Shown piece by piece: positions 16,787 to 25,728 of a stretch of 64,000 nt of DNA (positions are counted from its first letter, which is position 1; the number at the start of each line of letters is the position of its first letter). The DNA is taken from contig JAEUJZ010000139.1 in assembly GCA_016794505.1 (NCBI GenBank), positions 62,001-126,000 of the forward strand. Reading direction: 5' to 3'. The notes under the pieces were generated by a model. It had not been told where the DNA came from and ran no database searches. It saw only the letters and a program-made list of their open reading frames with translations. The DNA is from Myxococcales bacterium (GTDB taxonomy: Bacteria; Myxococcota_A; Polyangia; Palsa-1104; JAEUJZ01). The position numbers and the translations under genes were made by a program.

Positions 16787-18229
16787 ATGCAAGCCGATAC
16801 GACTTCGTTGGGGCCGCGGCTCTCGTTCTGTGGGGCCGCGGGAACCGTCACGGGATCCAAGTACCTGATCGAGTGGGCGGGGCAGCACCTGCTTCTCGAC
16901 TGCGGGCTGTTTCAGGGGCTGAAAGACCTGCGCCTGCGCAACTGGGGCGAGCCACCGTTCGAGCCGCGCCGCCTTGATGCCATCGTCCTAAGCCACGCGC
17001 ACATCGATCACTCGGGGTATCTGCCGCTTTTGGTGCGGCGGGGTTATCGCGGGCCGGTGTACTGCACGCGGGCGACGGCCGCACTGTTGCGCATCCTTCT
17101 GACCGATTCGGCCCGACTGATGGAAGAAGAAGCCGAGTACGCCAACCGCCACCAGTACTCGAAGCACCACCCGGCGCTGCCTTTGTATTCGGCGGAAGAT
17201 GTCGAGCAGGTGTTTCCGCTTCTGCAGCCGCAAGACTATGCGCAGAGCTTTGCCGTGCTGCCGGGCCTGTCTGCGACGCTGCGGCGCACGGGCCATATCC
17301 TTGGCTCCGCGTCGGTGGATCTGCTTTGGGAAGGCCTTGGCAAGCGGCTGATTTTTTCCGGCGATCTCGGTCGCTGGGGGCGGCCGATCCTGCGCGATCC
17401 CGAGCCGGTGCCGCAGGGCGATGTGCTGCTGATCGAGTCGACGTATGGCGATCGTTGCCATCGCAGCGATGCCCCGGCTCAGCTTGCGCGTGTCATCAGC
17501 GAGACGGCACACCGCGGCGGGGCGGTGCTGATTCCGGCCTTTGCCGTCGGGCGCGTGCAAGAGCTTTTGTGGACGCTGGGGCAGCTTGAAGACCGCGGCG
17601 AGGTGCCGCTGATCTCGGTCTATGTCGACAGCCCGATGGCCATCGACGTCACCGAGCTAACCCTGCGCTTTCCCGAAGAACACGACGAAGCGATGGACGC
17701 CGCGCTGCGCAACGGATCGTGCCCGCTACACAGCCGCGAGTACCACGCGATGCGCACCGTCGAGCAGTCGAAGTGGCTGAACGGGCGCAAGGGGCCGATG
17801 GTGATCATTGCCGGCAACGGCATGATGACGGGCGGTCGCATCCTGCATCACCTGCGTCAGCGCCTGGACGATCCGCGCAACACCATCCTGCTCGTCGGAT
17901 ATCAAGCGGCCGGGACGCGCGGCCGAGCACTTCTGGAAGGCGCAACACAGCTTCGCATGCACGGTCAGATGGTGCCGGTGCGAGCGCAGGTCGAAGTCAT
18001 CGATGGGCTGTCGGCGCACGCCGATCAAAGCGAGCTTATGCGCTGGCTTTCCGGCTTTAAGACACCGCCACAAAAGACCTATATCGTTCACGGCGAGCCT
18101 GGTCCGGCGCAGACCCTGGCCAGCCTGCTCAAAGAACGCTTGGGCTGGTCAGCTGCCGTCGCTGTGGATGGCGAGACGATCCCGCTATTCGACGCAGAAG
18201 ACGGCAAAGCAAACGGAATTTCAACATAA
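16787..18229 (+). CDS. beta-CASP metallo-beta-lactamase RNase (CPSF73-like)
   Basis: Zinc-dependent nuclease of the MBL/beta-CASP family. The metal motif SHAHIDHSG has His70, His72, Asp74 and His75. Further MBL motifs are GHILGSAS and SGDLGRWG. The beta-CASP segment (residues ~215-380, ESTYGDR, VLIPAFAVGRVQELLW, YVDSPMAIDVTEL, GNGMMTGGRILHHL) and the C-terminal RMMBL motif (VIDGLSAHADQSELMRWL) are all present. At 480 aa it is full length. Bacterial relatives act as RNA exo/endonucleases. No clear ribosome site is seen before the ATG. It is divergent from the GST gene. Confidence 0.93.
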   Translation: MQADTTSLGPRLSFCGAAGTVTGSKYLIEWAGQHLLLDCGLFQGLKDLRLRNWGEPPFEPRRLDAIVLSHAHIDHSGYLPLLVRRGYRGPVYCTRATAALLRILLTDSARLMEEEAEYANRHQYSKHHPALPLYSAEDVEQVFPLLQPQDYAQSFAVLPGLSATLRRTGHILGSASVDLLWEGLGKRLIFSGDLGRWGRPILRDPEPVPQGDVLLIESTYGDRCHRSDAPAQLARVISETAHRGGAVLIPAFAVGRVQELLWTLGQLEDRGEVPLISVYVDSPMAIDVTELTLRFPEEHDEAMDAALRNGSCPLHSREYHAMRTVEQSKWLNGRKGPMVIIAGNGMMTGGRILHHLRQRLDDPRNTILLVGYQAAGTRGRALLEGATQLRMHGQMVPVRAQVEVIDGLSAHADQSELMRWLSGFKTPPQKTYIVHGEPGPAQTLASLLKERLGWSAAVAVDGETIPLFDAEDGKANGIST

Positions 18230-18297
18230 ATAAATTGTCAATTTATGATTTTAAGTCGATTAAATAGAATCGATAATATATCAATATAGTATTTGCG
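18221..18297. repeat. AT-rich intergenic island with inverted repeats
   Basis: Strikingly AT-rich against the GC-rich background. It contains ATAAATTG-T-CAATTTAT (18230-18246) and TCGATT-N6-AATCGA just downstream, then a run of TA-rich sequence. It begins in the last codons of the nuclease gene and ends ~100 bp before the next start. It may be a promoter region, a terminator-like structure or the remnant of a mobile palindromic element; there is no T-tract typical of an intrinsic terminator. Confidence 0.5.
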
Positions 18298-18397
18298 CCT
18301 GCTCGGCCCGTGGACCTTGTGGCTCCGCACAAAACGAAGGTAGAGACGCCCAGCGGACTGTGACACGATGCCGCCTTTCCCACAGCGGAGGTGGCAG

Positions 18398-19633
18398 ATG
18401 GCGTCCCCGGTTCCTTCCTCGCAGGCCGTGCAGCTGAACCCGAGCGCGTGTTTTGACGCACACACCACCGCGGGCACCCCGTCGACCGGCCCGCGTCGAC
18501 AGAGCCGGGCGGGACGGCGTGCGTGGTGGGTGGCGCTGTCGCTGGTGATGGCTTGTGCGCCTGCCGAGCCAACCGGCGAAGATGGGCTCGACGGCCAGAA
18601 CAACCCGCCGATGAATCCGATGGATCCCATGGATCCGATGAAGCCGCCGCGACCACCGCTGGGCATGCCGCTCTCGGTGCCGGCGGACACTTGGACCTGG
18701 GTCGACTTCCCCGACTCGGCCTGCGACGAGGGCACGACCACCGGCATCGGCGTCAACTGGAACGGCAGCAAAAACCTTCTGTTCTTTCTGATGGGCGGCG
18801 GGGCCTGCTGGGATTACTTGAGCTGCGCGGTCCTCAACACGTCGACGCATGGGCCGTACGGCAAGGCGCAGTTTGAAGCACAGCGCGGCGGCCTTGCCGA
18901 CTCGATCCTCAGCCGCTCGCCGGACAACCCGTTTGCCGACTACAACATGGTCTTTGTGCCGTATTGCACGGGCGATGTTCACGCGGGCGATGCCGTGCAG
19001 ACATACGAAGGGCTCGGCAAGAAAAAGGTCGTGCATCACAAGGGCCGGCCGAACCTGGTGGCGTTCCTCAAGCGCGTGGCGGCGACGCTGCCCGAGCCGG
19101 AAAAAGTCGTGCTCAGCGGCAGCAGTGCCGGGGGCTTTGGCGCGGCCAGCAGCTATGACCTGGTCCACAGCTACTTCCCTGAAAACCGCGTGTACCTGGT
19201 CGACGACAGTGGGCCGGTGTTTATCGAAACTGGCATCCCCAAGGATCTGCGTGACAAGTGGTATGCGTCGTGGAACTTGAAAGCGACGTTCGGTCCGCTG
19301 TGCGCAAACTGCCAGAGCGATCTGTCGGACATGATCAACATCCTGGCCACCAAGTATCCGACCGAGCGCATGGCACTTCTGTCCTATACCGAGGACAAGG
19401 TCATCCGCGGGTTCTTCGGCGCGCAGCAGCCGCAGGTGTTCAAGAACAACCTGTACGACCTCGCCGACAAGCGCATCGCTCCGCGCAGCCGCTTCAAGTA
19501 CTACTTTGTGACGGGCGACAGCCATACCTTCCTCGGTTCACCGGGGAAGACGACGGCGCAGGGCGTGCGGCTGCTCGACTGGCTGAAGCAGCAGGTCACC
19601 GACGACCCGACGTGGACCTCGACCCGGCCTTAG
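18398..19633 (+). CDS. pectinacetylesterase/Notum-family lipoprotein esterase
   Basis: Alpha/beta-hydrolase of the pectinacetylesterase-NOTUM family, removing acyl groups from polysaccharides or lipids outside the cell. Signature features are the oxyanion region FFLMGGGACWDYLSC, a nucleophile motif SGSSAGGFGAASSYD (Ser within GSSAGG) and late acid/His residues (TGDSHTF). The N-terminus has a twin-arginine-rich stretch (RRQSRAGRRAWW) before a hydrophobic core and an LVMAC lipobox, so it is probably an exported lipoprotein. A Pro/Met-rich repeat linker (NPMDPMDPMKPP) follows. GGAGGT 5 bases before the ATG at 18398 decides this start over one 10 codons upstream. A terminator-like hairpin follows the stop. 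Confidence 0.85.
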   Translation: MASPVPSSQAVQLNPSACFDAHTTAGTPSTGPRRQSRAGRRAWWVALSLVMACAPAEPTGEDGLDGQNNPPMNPMDPMDPMKPPRPPLGMPLSVPADTWTWVDFPDSACDEGTTTGIGVNWNGSKNLLFFLMGGGACWDYLSCAVLNTSTHGPYGKAQFEAQRGGLADSILSRSPDNPFADYNMVFVPYCTGDVHAGDAVQTYEGLGKKKVVHHKGRPNLVAFLKRVAATLPEPEKVVLSGSSAGGFGAASSYDLVHSYFPENRVYLVDDSGPVFIETGIPKDLRDKWYASWNLKATFGPLCANCQSDLSDMINILATKYPTERMALLSYTEDKVIRGFFGAQQPQVFKNNLYDLADKRIAPRSRFKYYFVTGDSHTFLGSPGKTTAQGVRLLDWLKQQVTDDPTWTSTRP

Positions 19634-19658
19634 CCGCGTCTGACTGCCTGGGGGGCTG

Positions 19659-19677
19659 GGGGCTCGTGCCCCGTTTT
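19659..19677 (+). terminator. candidate intrinsic terminator after esterase gene
   Basis: GGGGC-TCGT-GCCCC hairpin followed by GTTTT, 26 bp after the esterase stop codon. The stem is short and the T-run is only four bases, so this is moderate evidence. Confidence 0.45.
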
Positions 19678-19975
19678 GCATGCGCGGCTGCGCGTCGATT
19701 CTTTGGCGGCGCTGTCCGGCGGCGGGGACTGGGGCATCGAGCGAGAAGACGTTGGAGAAGAGGGCGCTCTCGAACACGCTGCGCATTCTGACGGCAGAGC
19801 GGCAGAGCGAGTGGAGCGGCGAGGCACTCGTGCATCGAGTCTTGGGCCTGCGCCGACCTTCGCAGGGCGGTCAGGTTTTCATTCGCAGTTGCGTATTGCA
19901 CATCCAGTAGCGGCAGCAGCGGCAGCGCTCTCTGCGCTGAAATTCGCCGCAGAGCCAACTCGTTAGGAGTCATCA
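19678..19975. other. intergenic stretch without convincing gene
   Basis: About 300 bp of GC-rich sequence. A plus-strand frame of ~95 codons is open here, but it has no ribosome site and no recognisable protein character. Just before 19976 a GGAG box serves the next gene. No repeat or promoter could be supported. Confidence 0.4.
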
Positions 19976-20419
19976 ATGACCATGTGGACCACATTACGGC
20001 GGGCAACTACCACCCTATTCTTAAACGGGTTTGGACTTCTCTTTTTGTCGGTATTATCCGCTTGCGGCGATCCTGGCTCTTTCGCCGGCACGTGGGGTGG
20101 ATCATTGAGTTCACCAGAGTTTATTTATCGTGCTGCAATTGCCACGATGAAGATTGGAAATAGCAATAGCAGTGCAGATATGTCGGTCCAAGTGCAGTCC
20201 GACAAACAAGAGTGCAACATCGAGGCAGATCGTGAGGCGTCTGCGCTGCAAGCCAACCTTCGCCCAGGCGGCACGTGCGCAATAGCAGGTATTCCCGAGT
20301 TTAAATGGATCTCGGGAACGCTGTCCGTCGCTACTGGAGCGCTAGAAATGAAGGCAGTGATCGCGATTCGCGAAACAGAGATGGGGAATCTCGAATTTCG
20401 CGGGTCGCGTTACAAATGA
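19976..20419 (+). CDS. small predicted lipoprotein
   Basis: Unknown 147-aa protein. An AGGAG box lies 8-10 bases upstream of the ATG. The N-terminal signal (LFLNGFGLLFLSVLSAC) has an LSAC lipobox with modified Cys ~30. The mature part (SFAGTWGGSLSSPEFIYRA, later ISGTLSVATGALEMKAV) looks like an antiparallel beta sheet or lipocalin-like fold with two more Cys (ECNIEAD, GTCAIAG). Base composition is visibly more AT-rich than neighbouring genes, a possible sign of transfer. It is convergent with recA. Confidence 0.65.
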   Translation: MTMWTTLRRATTTLFLNGFGLLFLSVLSACGDPGSFAGTWGGSLSSPEFIYRAAIATMKIGNSNSSADMSVQVQSDKQECNIEADREASALQANLRPGGTCAIAGIPEFKWISGTLSVATGALEMKAVIAIRETEMGNLEFRGSRYK

Positions 20420-20455
20420 TATGATTTGAATTATTGGCTATGCCAGATGCTCTAA

Positions 20456-20501
20456 ATGCCGTTTGGCCTGCCATCAATCTGCGCATACAGGCCAAAGGCA
20501 T
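20456..20501. terminator. large inverted repeat between convergent genes
   Basis: ATGCC-G-TTTGGCCTG (20456-20470) pairs with CAGGCCAAA-GGCAT (20488-20501): 14 base pairs, one bulged base and a 17-nt loop. It lies between a plus-strand lipoprotein gene and the end of recA, where a bidirectional terminator is expected, but it lacks a T-tract on either strand. Confidence 0.4.
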
Positions 20502-20573
20502 ATTGCGCATCGATATCTTGCACCAGCGTGACCCCGTCTTGGTCGCCGCGCTGGCCTGGGGGCCGTGGGGCAG

Positions 20574-21734
<1,161 letters not shown>

Positions 21735-21865
21735 GTCGGGTTTGTCTCCTTTGACTCTCATTCTTGCGGCGGGGGGCTGACAACGGGGGCGCAGCCAGGC
21801 CGCTGGGCGGCATGGTCGTCGTCGCTGCGTAGCCATGGCTACCCCACGCTCGCCGTGTGGCCCGC

Positions 21866-21895
21866 GCTATAACAAGACACCCACACAAATGTCCA
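21866..21895 (-). promoter_or_regulatory. candidate recA promoter with TGTC dyad
   Basis: On the minus strand -35-like TGGACA (21890-21895) and -10-like TATAGC (21866-21871) are separated by 18 bp. The -35 is part of the dyad TGTC-N4-GACA (21890-21901). The predicted leader to the recA start is ~125 nt. The match is moderate and other promoters further upstream are possible. Confidence 0.4.
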
Positions 21896-21936
21896 GTGAC
21901 ATAAAACACGTAGACGACCGCGTGCTTTAGGGGGCA

Positions 21937-21953
21937 CAGCCTCGCGAACGGAC
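21937..21953 (-). promoter_or_regulatory. shared lexA/recA upstream element, copy 2
   Basis: CAGCCT-N3-GAACGGAC on the plus strand, identical in all 14 fixed bases to the copy at 3043-3059 and in the same orientation toward the controlled gene. It lies ~200 bp upstream of the recA start and ~50 bp upstream of the divergent gene at 22004, so it could serve either. Confidence 0.5.
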
Positions 21954-22003
21954 AGTGACCGCAAGCGCAGATCGTTTCCCGGCATGGCGCGTCTATAGCC
22001 GGC

Positions 22004-22690
22004 ATGCCACGCAGCCTGTCGATCGTGCGGTTCATCACGCTCTCGCTGCTGATCGCTGGATCGCTCGCGATCAGCGCGGCCAGCCTGTCGTACTTCGTCG
22101 AAGAAATGCCCGCGTTTCTGATCGAAAAGTTGCCCCTGCCACGGCAGGAGCTGTGGTTGCTGGCGCTGCGGACACACGTGGCCGCGGCAGCGCTGGCCTT
22201 GCCCGGCTGCGTGCTGTTGACGTCCACGTGGCTTTTGCGCCGCGTCCCGCGTGTGCATCGCTGGCTGGGGCGGATCGTCGGCGCCGCGGTCTTGCTCGCG
22301 CTGGCTCCGTCGGGCTTCTATCTGTCGCTGTCGGCCAAAGGCGGCTTGCTGTCGACGCTGGGCTTTGTCGCATCGGGCCTTGTTGTCGTATGGGGGATGG
22401 TGCAGGGGCTGCGCGCTGCGTGGGCTCGCCAGATGGCGCGGCATCGTCGCTATGTCCTGCATGTTTTGGCCCAGCTAAGCGTGGCGGTGACCTCGCGGGC
22501 GCTGCTGGTCGCGTTTTCGGCCTGCAACATCGCCGAGACGCCGGCCTATCTGATCGCGCTGTGGCTGCCGGTTGTCTTCAGCTTTTTGCTGGTTGAAGTC
22601 CTTGTTTCGCCGAGGAGGAATCATGAAACGTCTCGCGCTCTGTCTGATGTTGTTGGCGTGGCCGGTCTCAGCCGAACCGCTGCCGCCTGA
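22004..22690 (+). CDS. DUF2306-type predicted membrane protein
   Basis: Integral membrane protein with about six hydrophobic helices. The central motif HRWLGRIVGAAVLLALAPSGFYLSLSAKGG (split, residues ~85-114) followed by ARQMARHRRYVLH is characteristic of the DUF2306 family, whose function is unknown; conserved His and Arg suggest a haem or quinone-related role. The last 23 codons overlap the next gene's start by 68 bp in another frame, so the distal C-terminus (NHETSRALSDVVGVAG) is probably not conserved. Divergent from recA. Confidence 0.75.
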   Translation: MPRSLSIVRFITLSLLIAGSLAISAASLSYFVEEMPAFLIEKLPLPRQELWLLALRTHVAAAALALPGCVLLTSTWLLRRVPRVHRWLGRIVGAAVLLALAPSGFYLSLSAKGGLLSTLGFVASGLVVVWGMVQGLRAAWARQMARHRRYVLHVLAQLSVAVTSRALLVAFSACNIAETPAYLIALWLPVVFSFLLVEVLVSPRRNHETSRALSDVVGVAGLSRTAAA

Positions 22691-23144
22691 GGCTGTCCAG
22701 GAAAAGAAGGCCGTGCCTGTTCCCGTCGCGCAGGCCCAGAATGCTGCAGAGCCCACGCCCGCTGCTACGCCGGAACAGCGAGCGGCACAGTCGGTGGTGC
22801 AGGCGAAGCTGGTGACACCGCTTTCGGAAAAAGAAACGACACGCTCGCGCTTCTCGCGTGTGCTGCTGCCAGCAACGGTGATGCGCGTGCGCGTGATCGA
22901 TCCGCAGCCGCAGAAAGACACGCAGGGCGGAGCCTATCTGACCTTTGCCGTCGACTCGTGTCGCGCGTTTAACCGAAAAGCCGACTGCTGGCAGCAAGCT
23001 GCGATCACCGGCTGCGTCTATCCGACGAGCGGACAGGTGTTCGTGCAGCGCGGCACGCAATACTTCCCGGCAGAGATCATGCTTGGCAAGAAGGCCGAGT
23101 CGGCGGTGAATGTGTGCCAGGCAACGCCGTCAGGGACGACGTAG
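22623..23144 (+). CDS. secreted small protein, unknown
   Basis: GAGGAGG 6 bases upstream of the ATG at 22623 fixes this start, inside the end of the preceding gene. A cleavable signal peptide (MKRLALCLMLLAWPVSA, cut before EP) precedes an Ala/Pro/Gln linker and a compact C-terminal domain with four Cys (DSCRAF, ADCWQQ, TGCVYP, NVCQAT) that could form two disulfides in the periplasm. Family unknown. The overlap with the upstream membrane-protein gene suggests translational coupling. Confidence 0.7.
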   Translation: MKRLALCLMLLAWPVSAEPLPPEAVQEKKAVPVPVAQAQNAAEPTPAATPEQRAAQSVVQAKLVTPLSEKETTRSRFSRVLLPATVMRVRVIDPQPQKDTQGGAYLTFAVDSCRAFNRKADCWQQAAITGCVYPTSGQVFVQRGTQYFPAEIMLGKKAESAVNVCQATPSGTT

Positions 23145-23287
23145 CTTGAACGCTCATCGCCAGGCGCTGGTTGTCCCATCGGCGCCGCGCCCGTGATCGC
23201 TGAGCCGTGCCGCTTGTGTACGGGAGGCTGTGAGCGACCGGGCCTAGTTTTCTTAGCGATGGCTGCGTTTCGTCGTATGAAGAACGC

Positions 23288-23803
23288 ATGAGCAAGCAAG
23301 AACGAGTGCGAGGGCGTGGAGAGCGCTCTGGCCGAGCGCCGAGAGCGGATGCGGATGCGCCATTTGTCGTCGATGACGTCTTGGGCGATGCCGGATCGAC
23401 GGGAGCAGGACCGCGGCTTTTGCGCCTGGAACGTCTGATCTTTGAGGAGCTGGATCGCCTGTTTCGGTTGGAGGTCAGCGATCCGCGCCTTTCAGACATC
23501 GCGATTGCCCGCGTGCAGCTGAGTCCAGATCTGCGGAACGCCAAAGTGTATTACGCACGCCGCGATGCGTCGCCGCAGCGGCCCAGCGGAATGTCGCCCG
23601 GAGCAGCGCGTGTCCTGCTTGAGACGCAGCAGAAGACCATCAACGATGGGCTGTTGCGCGTGACTCCGTTTTTGCGCGCACGCCTGGCCGATATCGTGAT
23701 GATGAAACAGCTTCCCGACCTGCACTTCCACCGCGACCGCGATGCAGAAGCCGCGCTGCGGGCCACGCAGATCAGCGTTGGCGCCGAGCCTTCCAGTCGA
23801 TAA
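23288..23803 (+). CDS. rbfA: 30S ribosome-binding factor A
   Basis: KH-type RNA-binding protein needed for late 16S rRNA processing and 30S maturation. The family order is clear after a ~45-residue disordered, charged N-terminal extension: RLLRLERLIFEELDRLF, then VSDPRLSDIAIARVQLSPDLRNAKVYY (split, residues ~63-89), LLRVTPFLRARLADIVMMKQLPDLHFHRD (split). At 171 aa it is longer than the usual ~120-130 because of the extension. It is not accompanied here by infB, nusA or truB, its usual neighbours. Confidence 0.9.
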   Translation: MSKQERVRGRGERSGRAPRADADAPFVVDDVLGDAGSTGAGPRLLRLERLIFEELDRLFRLEVSDPRLSDIAIARVQLSPDLRNAKVYYARRDASPQRPSGMSPGAARVLLETQQKTINDGLLRVTPFLRARLADIVMMKQLPDLHFHRDRDAEAALRATQISVGAEPSSR

Positions 23804-23815
23804 GGAACGAGTCGC

Positions 23816-25609
23816 TCAGCCGACGGTGCGCTCGATAAAGAAGGGACCGAGGACGAGCACATCCATGTGCGTCTTGGCGAAGCAGCGCAGCGCGTCCATG
23901 GGGGTGCAGACGATCGGCTCGTGTTCGTTGAACGAGGTATTGAGCACGAGTGGAACACCAGTCGTTTGTTCGAACGCGTGCAACAGGCGATGGAAAAGGG
24001 GACACGTCTCGGCGGAGACCGTCTGCAAGCGGCCGGTGCCATCGCGATGAGTGATCGCTGGTACCATCGCCCGCTTTTCTGGGCGAACGCGATCGACAAG
24101 AAGCATGGCCGGCGAGAGCGTTCCGCGCTCAAACCACTCATGAACACGCTCGGCCAAGATGGCAGGGGCAAAGGGGCGAAACGGCTCGCGGTGTTTGATG
24201 CGTCGGTTCAGCCGATCCTTCATGTCCGCGCGGCGTGGATCGCACAGGATGCTGCGATGCCCGAGTGCGCGGGGGCCAAACTCCATGGCTCCGGCGAACC
24301 AGCCGACGACGGCACCTTGGGCGATGGCGGCGGCGGCGCGTATACAGCGCGCTTCATCGCTGAGCCGCTCAATACGCAGGTCGGTTGGCTGCGTTGCGAG
24401 CCACTCATCTAGAGCGCGCTGGCACGCCGCGTCGTCGAAGACAGGTCCGGTATAGGCGTGGCGCATGACAAAACGCCGTGGCTGATGGAGGACTTGGTGC
24501 TCGACCCATAGCGCGGCGCCGATGGCTGTGCCGTTGTCTCCGGCGGCGGGTTGGATGAAGAGATCTTGGAAGTCGGTCTGCTCAAGAATCGCTGCATTGG
24601 CGACGCAGTTCAGTGCGACACCGCCAGCAAGGCAAAGATTCTTCTGCTTGGTTCGTCGCTGCAGGTGCCGGCAGATGTGGACCATGGCCTCATTCAAAAG
24701 AGCCTGCAGGCTGGCCGCTACATCGCAATAGTAAGGCTCCTCTTCGATACCGGGTCCAGCAGGGCGCGGACTGCCCAGCAGATCACACAGGGCCGGGCTG
24801 TACAGAATGCCGACGTGGGGCGTGTCAGCCCCAAAGCTCATATCGACGCCTTCGCGATGGTGGCGGAAGTACGAGAGGTTCAGCGCGAAGGTCCCATCAG
24901 GACGCAGGTTTACCAGAGCGCGCAGACGGGGAAGGAGCGTCGGCTGACCGTAGGCCGACAGACCCATGATCTTGCCCTCGTCGCCGTACTTGCGGAAGCC
25001 GAGCCACTGGGTCACGGCCGTATACAGCACGCCTAGCGAGTGAGGAAAATGGATGCCATTTTGGATCTGCAACTGCCGGTCTTGCCCGACCGCCCACATC
25101 GTCGACGAGAAGTCGCCGAATCCATCCACGGACAGCGCGGCTGCCTCTGCAAAGTCGGAACAAAAGAAGGCGCTGGCTAGGTGCGCGCGGTGATGTTCGA
25201 CGGGATGCAGCAGTGTCTGCGACGACAAGGTGCCCAAAGACTGCTCTAGGTCATGGGTCAAGCGATGCAAGCGCGTGCGGTTGTCGATTCGCTGCGACAA
25301 GGCCGCTAGGAAGCGAGCGCGCTCGGCCGAGCTGTCCGTTAGTGCTCGGAGTGCGCGTTCGCCGATGTAGAGCGCTTTGCGCGCGAGCAGCGCTCGGCTG
25401 TCGCGCGAGACGGCGATGTGATCGATGTCGGCCGATTGCAGACCGGCACGCTGCATACACGCTTGCACCGCTTGTCCAGGAAACCCTCCGCAGTGCTTGC
25501 GACGATTCAGTCGTTCTTCTTCGATCGCATAGCGCAGATCACCGTCGACAAAAAGAGCGGCGCTCGCGTCTGCATGATAGGCGTTTAGTCCGAGAACAAC
25601 CCTGCTCAT
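23816..25609 (-). CDS. NodU/CmcH-family O-carbamoyltransferase
   Basis: Two-domain carbamoyltransferase. The N-terminal Kae1-like ASKHA domain (residues 1-~340: VVLGLNAYHADASAALF, HHRAHLASAFF, SVDGFGDFSS, LCLAGGVALNCVAN) transfers carbamoyl from carbamoyl-adenylate. The C-terminal YrdC-like domain (~360-597: GWFAGAMEFGPRALGHRSILCDPR, FRPFAPAILAE, TSFNEHEPIVCTP) makes the adenylate from carbamoyl phosphate and ATP. Relatives decorate antibiotics, Nod factors and other glycans. A GTG one codon upstream is an alternative start. It stands alone with no biosynthetic partner genes beside it, so its acceptor is unknown. Confidence 0.92.
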   Translation of the reverse strand: MSRVVLGLNAYHADASAALFVDGDLRYAIEEERLNRRKHCGGFPGQAVQACMQRAGLQSADIDHIAVSRDSRALLARKALYIGERALRALTDSSAERARFLAALSQRIDNRTRLHRLTHDLEQSLGTLSSQTLLHPVEHHRAHLASAFFCSDFAEAAALSVDGFGDFSSTMWAVGQDRQLQIQNGIHFPHSLGVLYTAVTQWLGFRKYGDEGKIMGLSAYGQPTLLPRLRALVNLRPDGTFALNLSYFRHHREGVDMSFGADTPHVGILYSPALCDLLGSPRPAGPGIEEEPYYCDVAASLQALLNEAMVHICRHLQRRTKQKNLCLAGGVALNCVANAAILEQTDFQDLFIQPAAGDNGTAIGAALWVEHQVLHQPRRFVMRHAYTGPVFDDAACQRALDEWLATQPTDLRIERLSDEARCIRAAAAIAQGAVVGWFAGAMEFGPRALGHRSILCDPRRADMKDRLNRRIKHREPFRPFAPAILAERVHEWFERGTLSPAMLLVDRVRPEKRAMVPAITHRDGTGRLQTVSAETCPLFHRLLHAFEQTTGVPLVLNTSFNEHEPIVCTPMDALRCFAKTHMDVLVLGPFFIERTVG

Positions 25610-25728
25610 CACTCTGCCAAATGGTACACGGGCGGGCAGAGCGTCGCGTGAATATTGCCGGGAGCTGTGCGATTGGCTTGGACGAAGGCGTAGCGGTCTG
25701 GCGAGAAGCCGGGGTCTAGCGAAAGAGC

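Noticed and set aside
19676..19966. Small plus-strand gene between esterase and lipoprotein
   Set aside because: No ribosome site, no signal or domain, and it starts right after a terminator-like hairpin.
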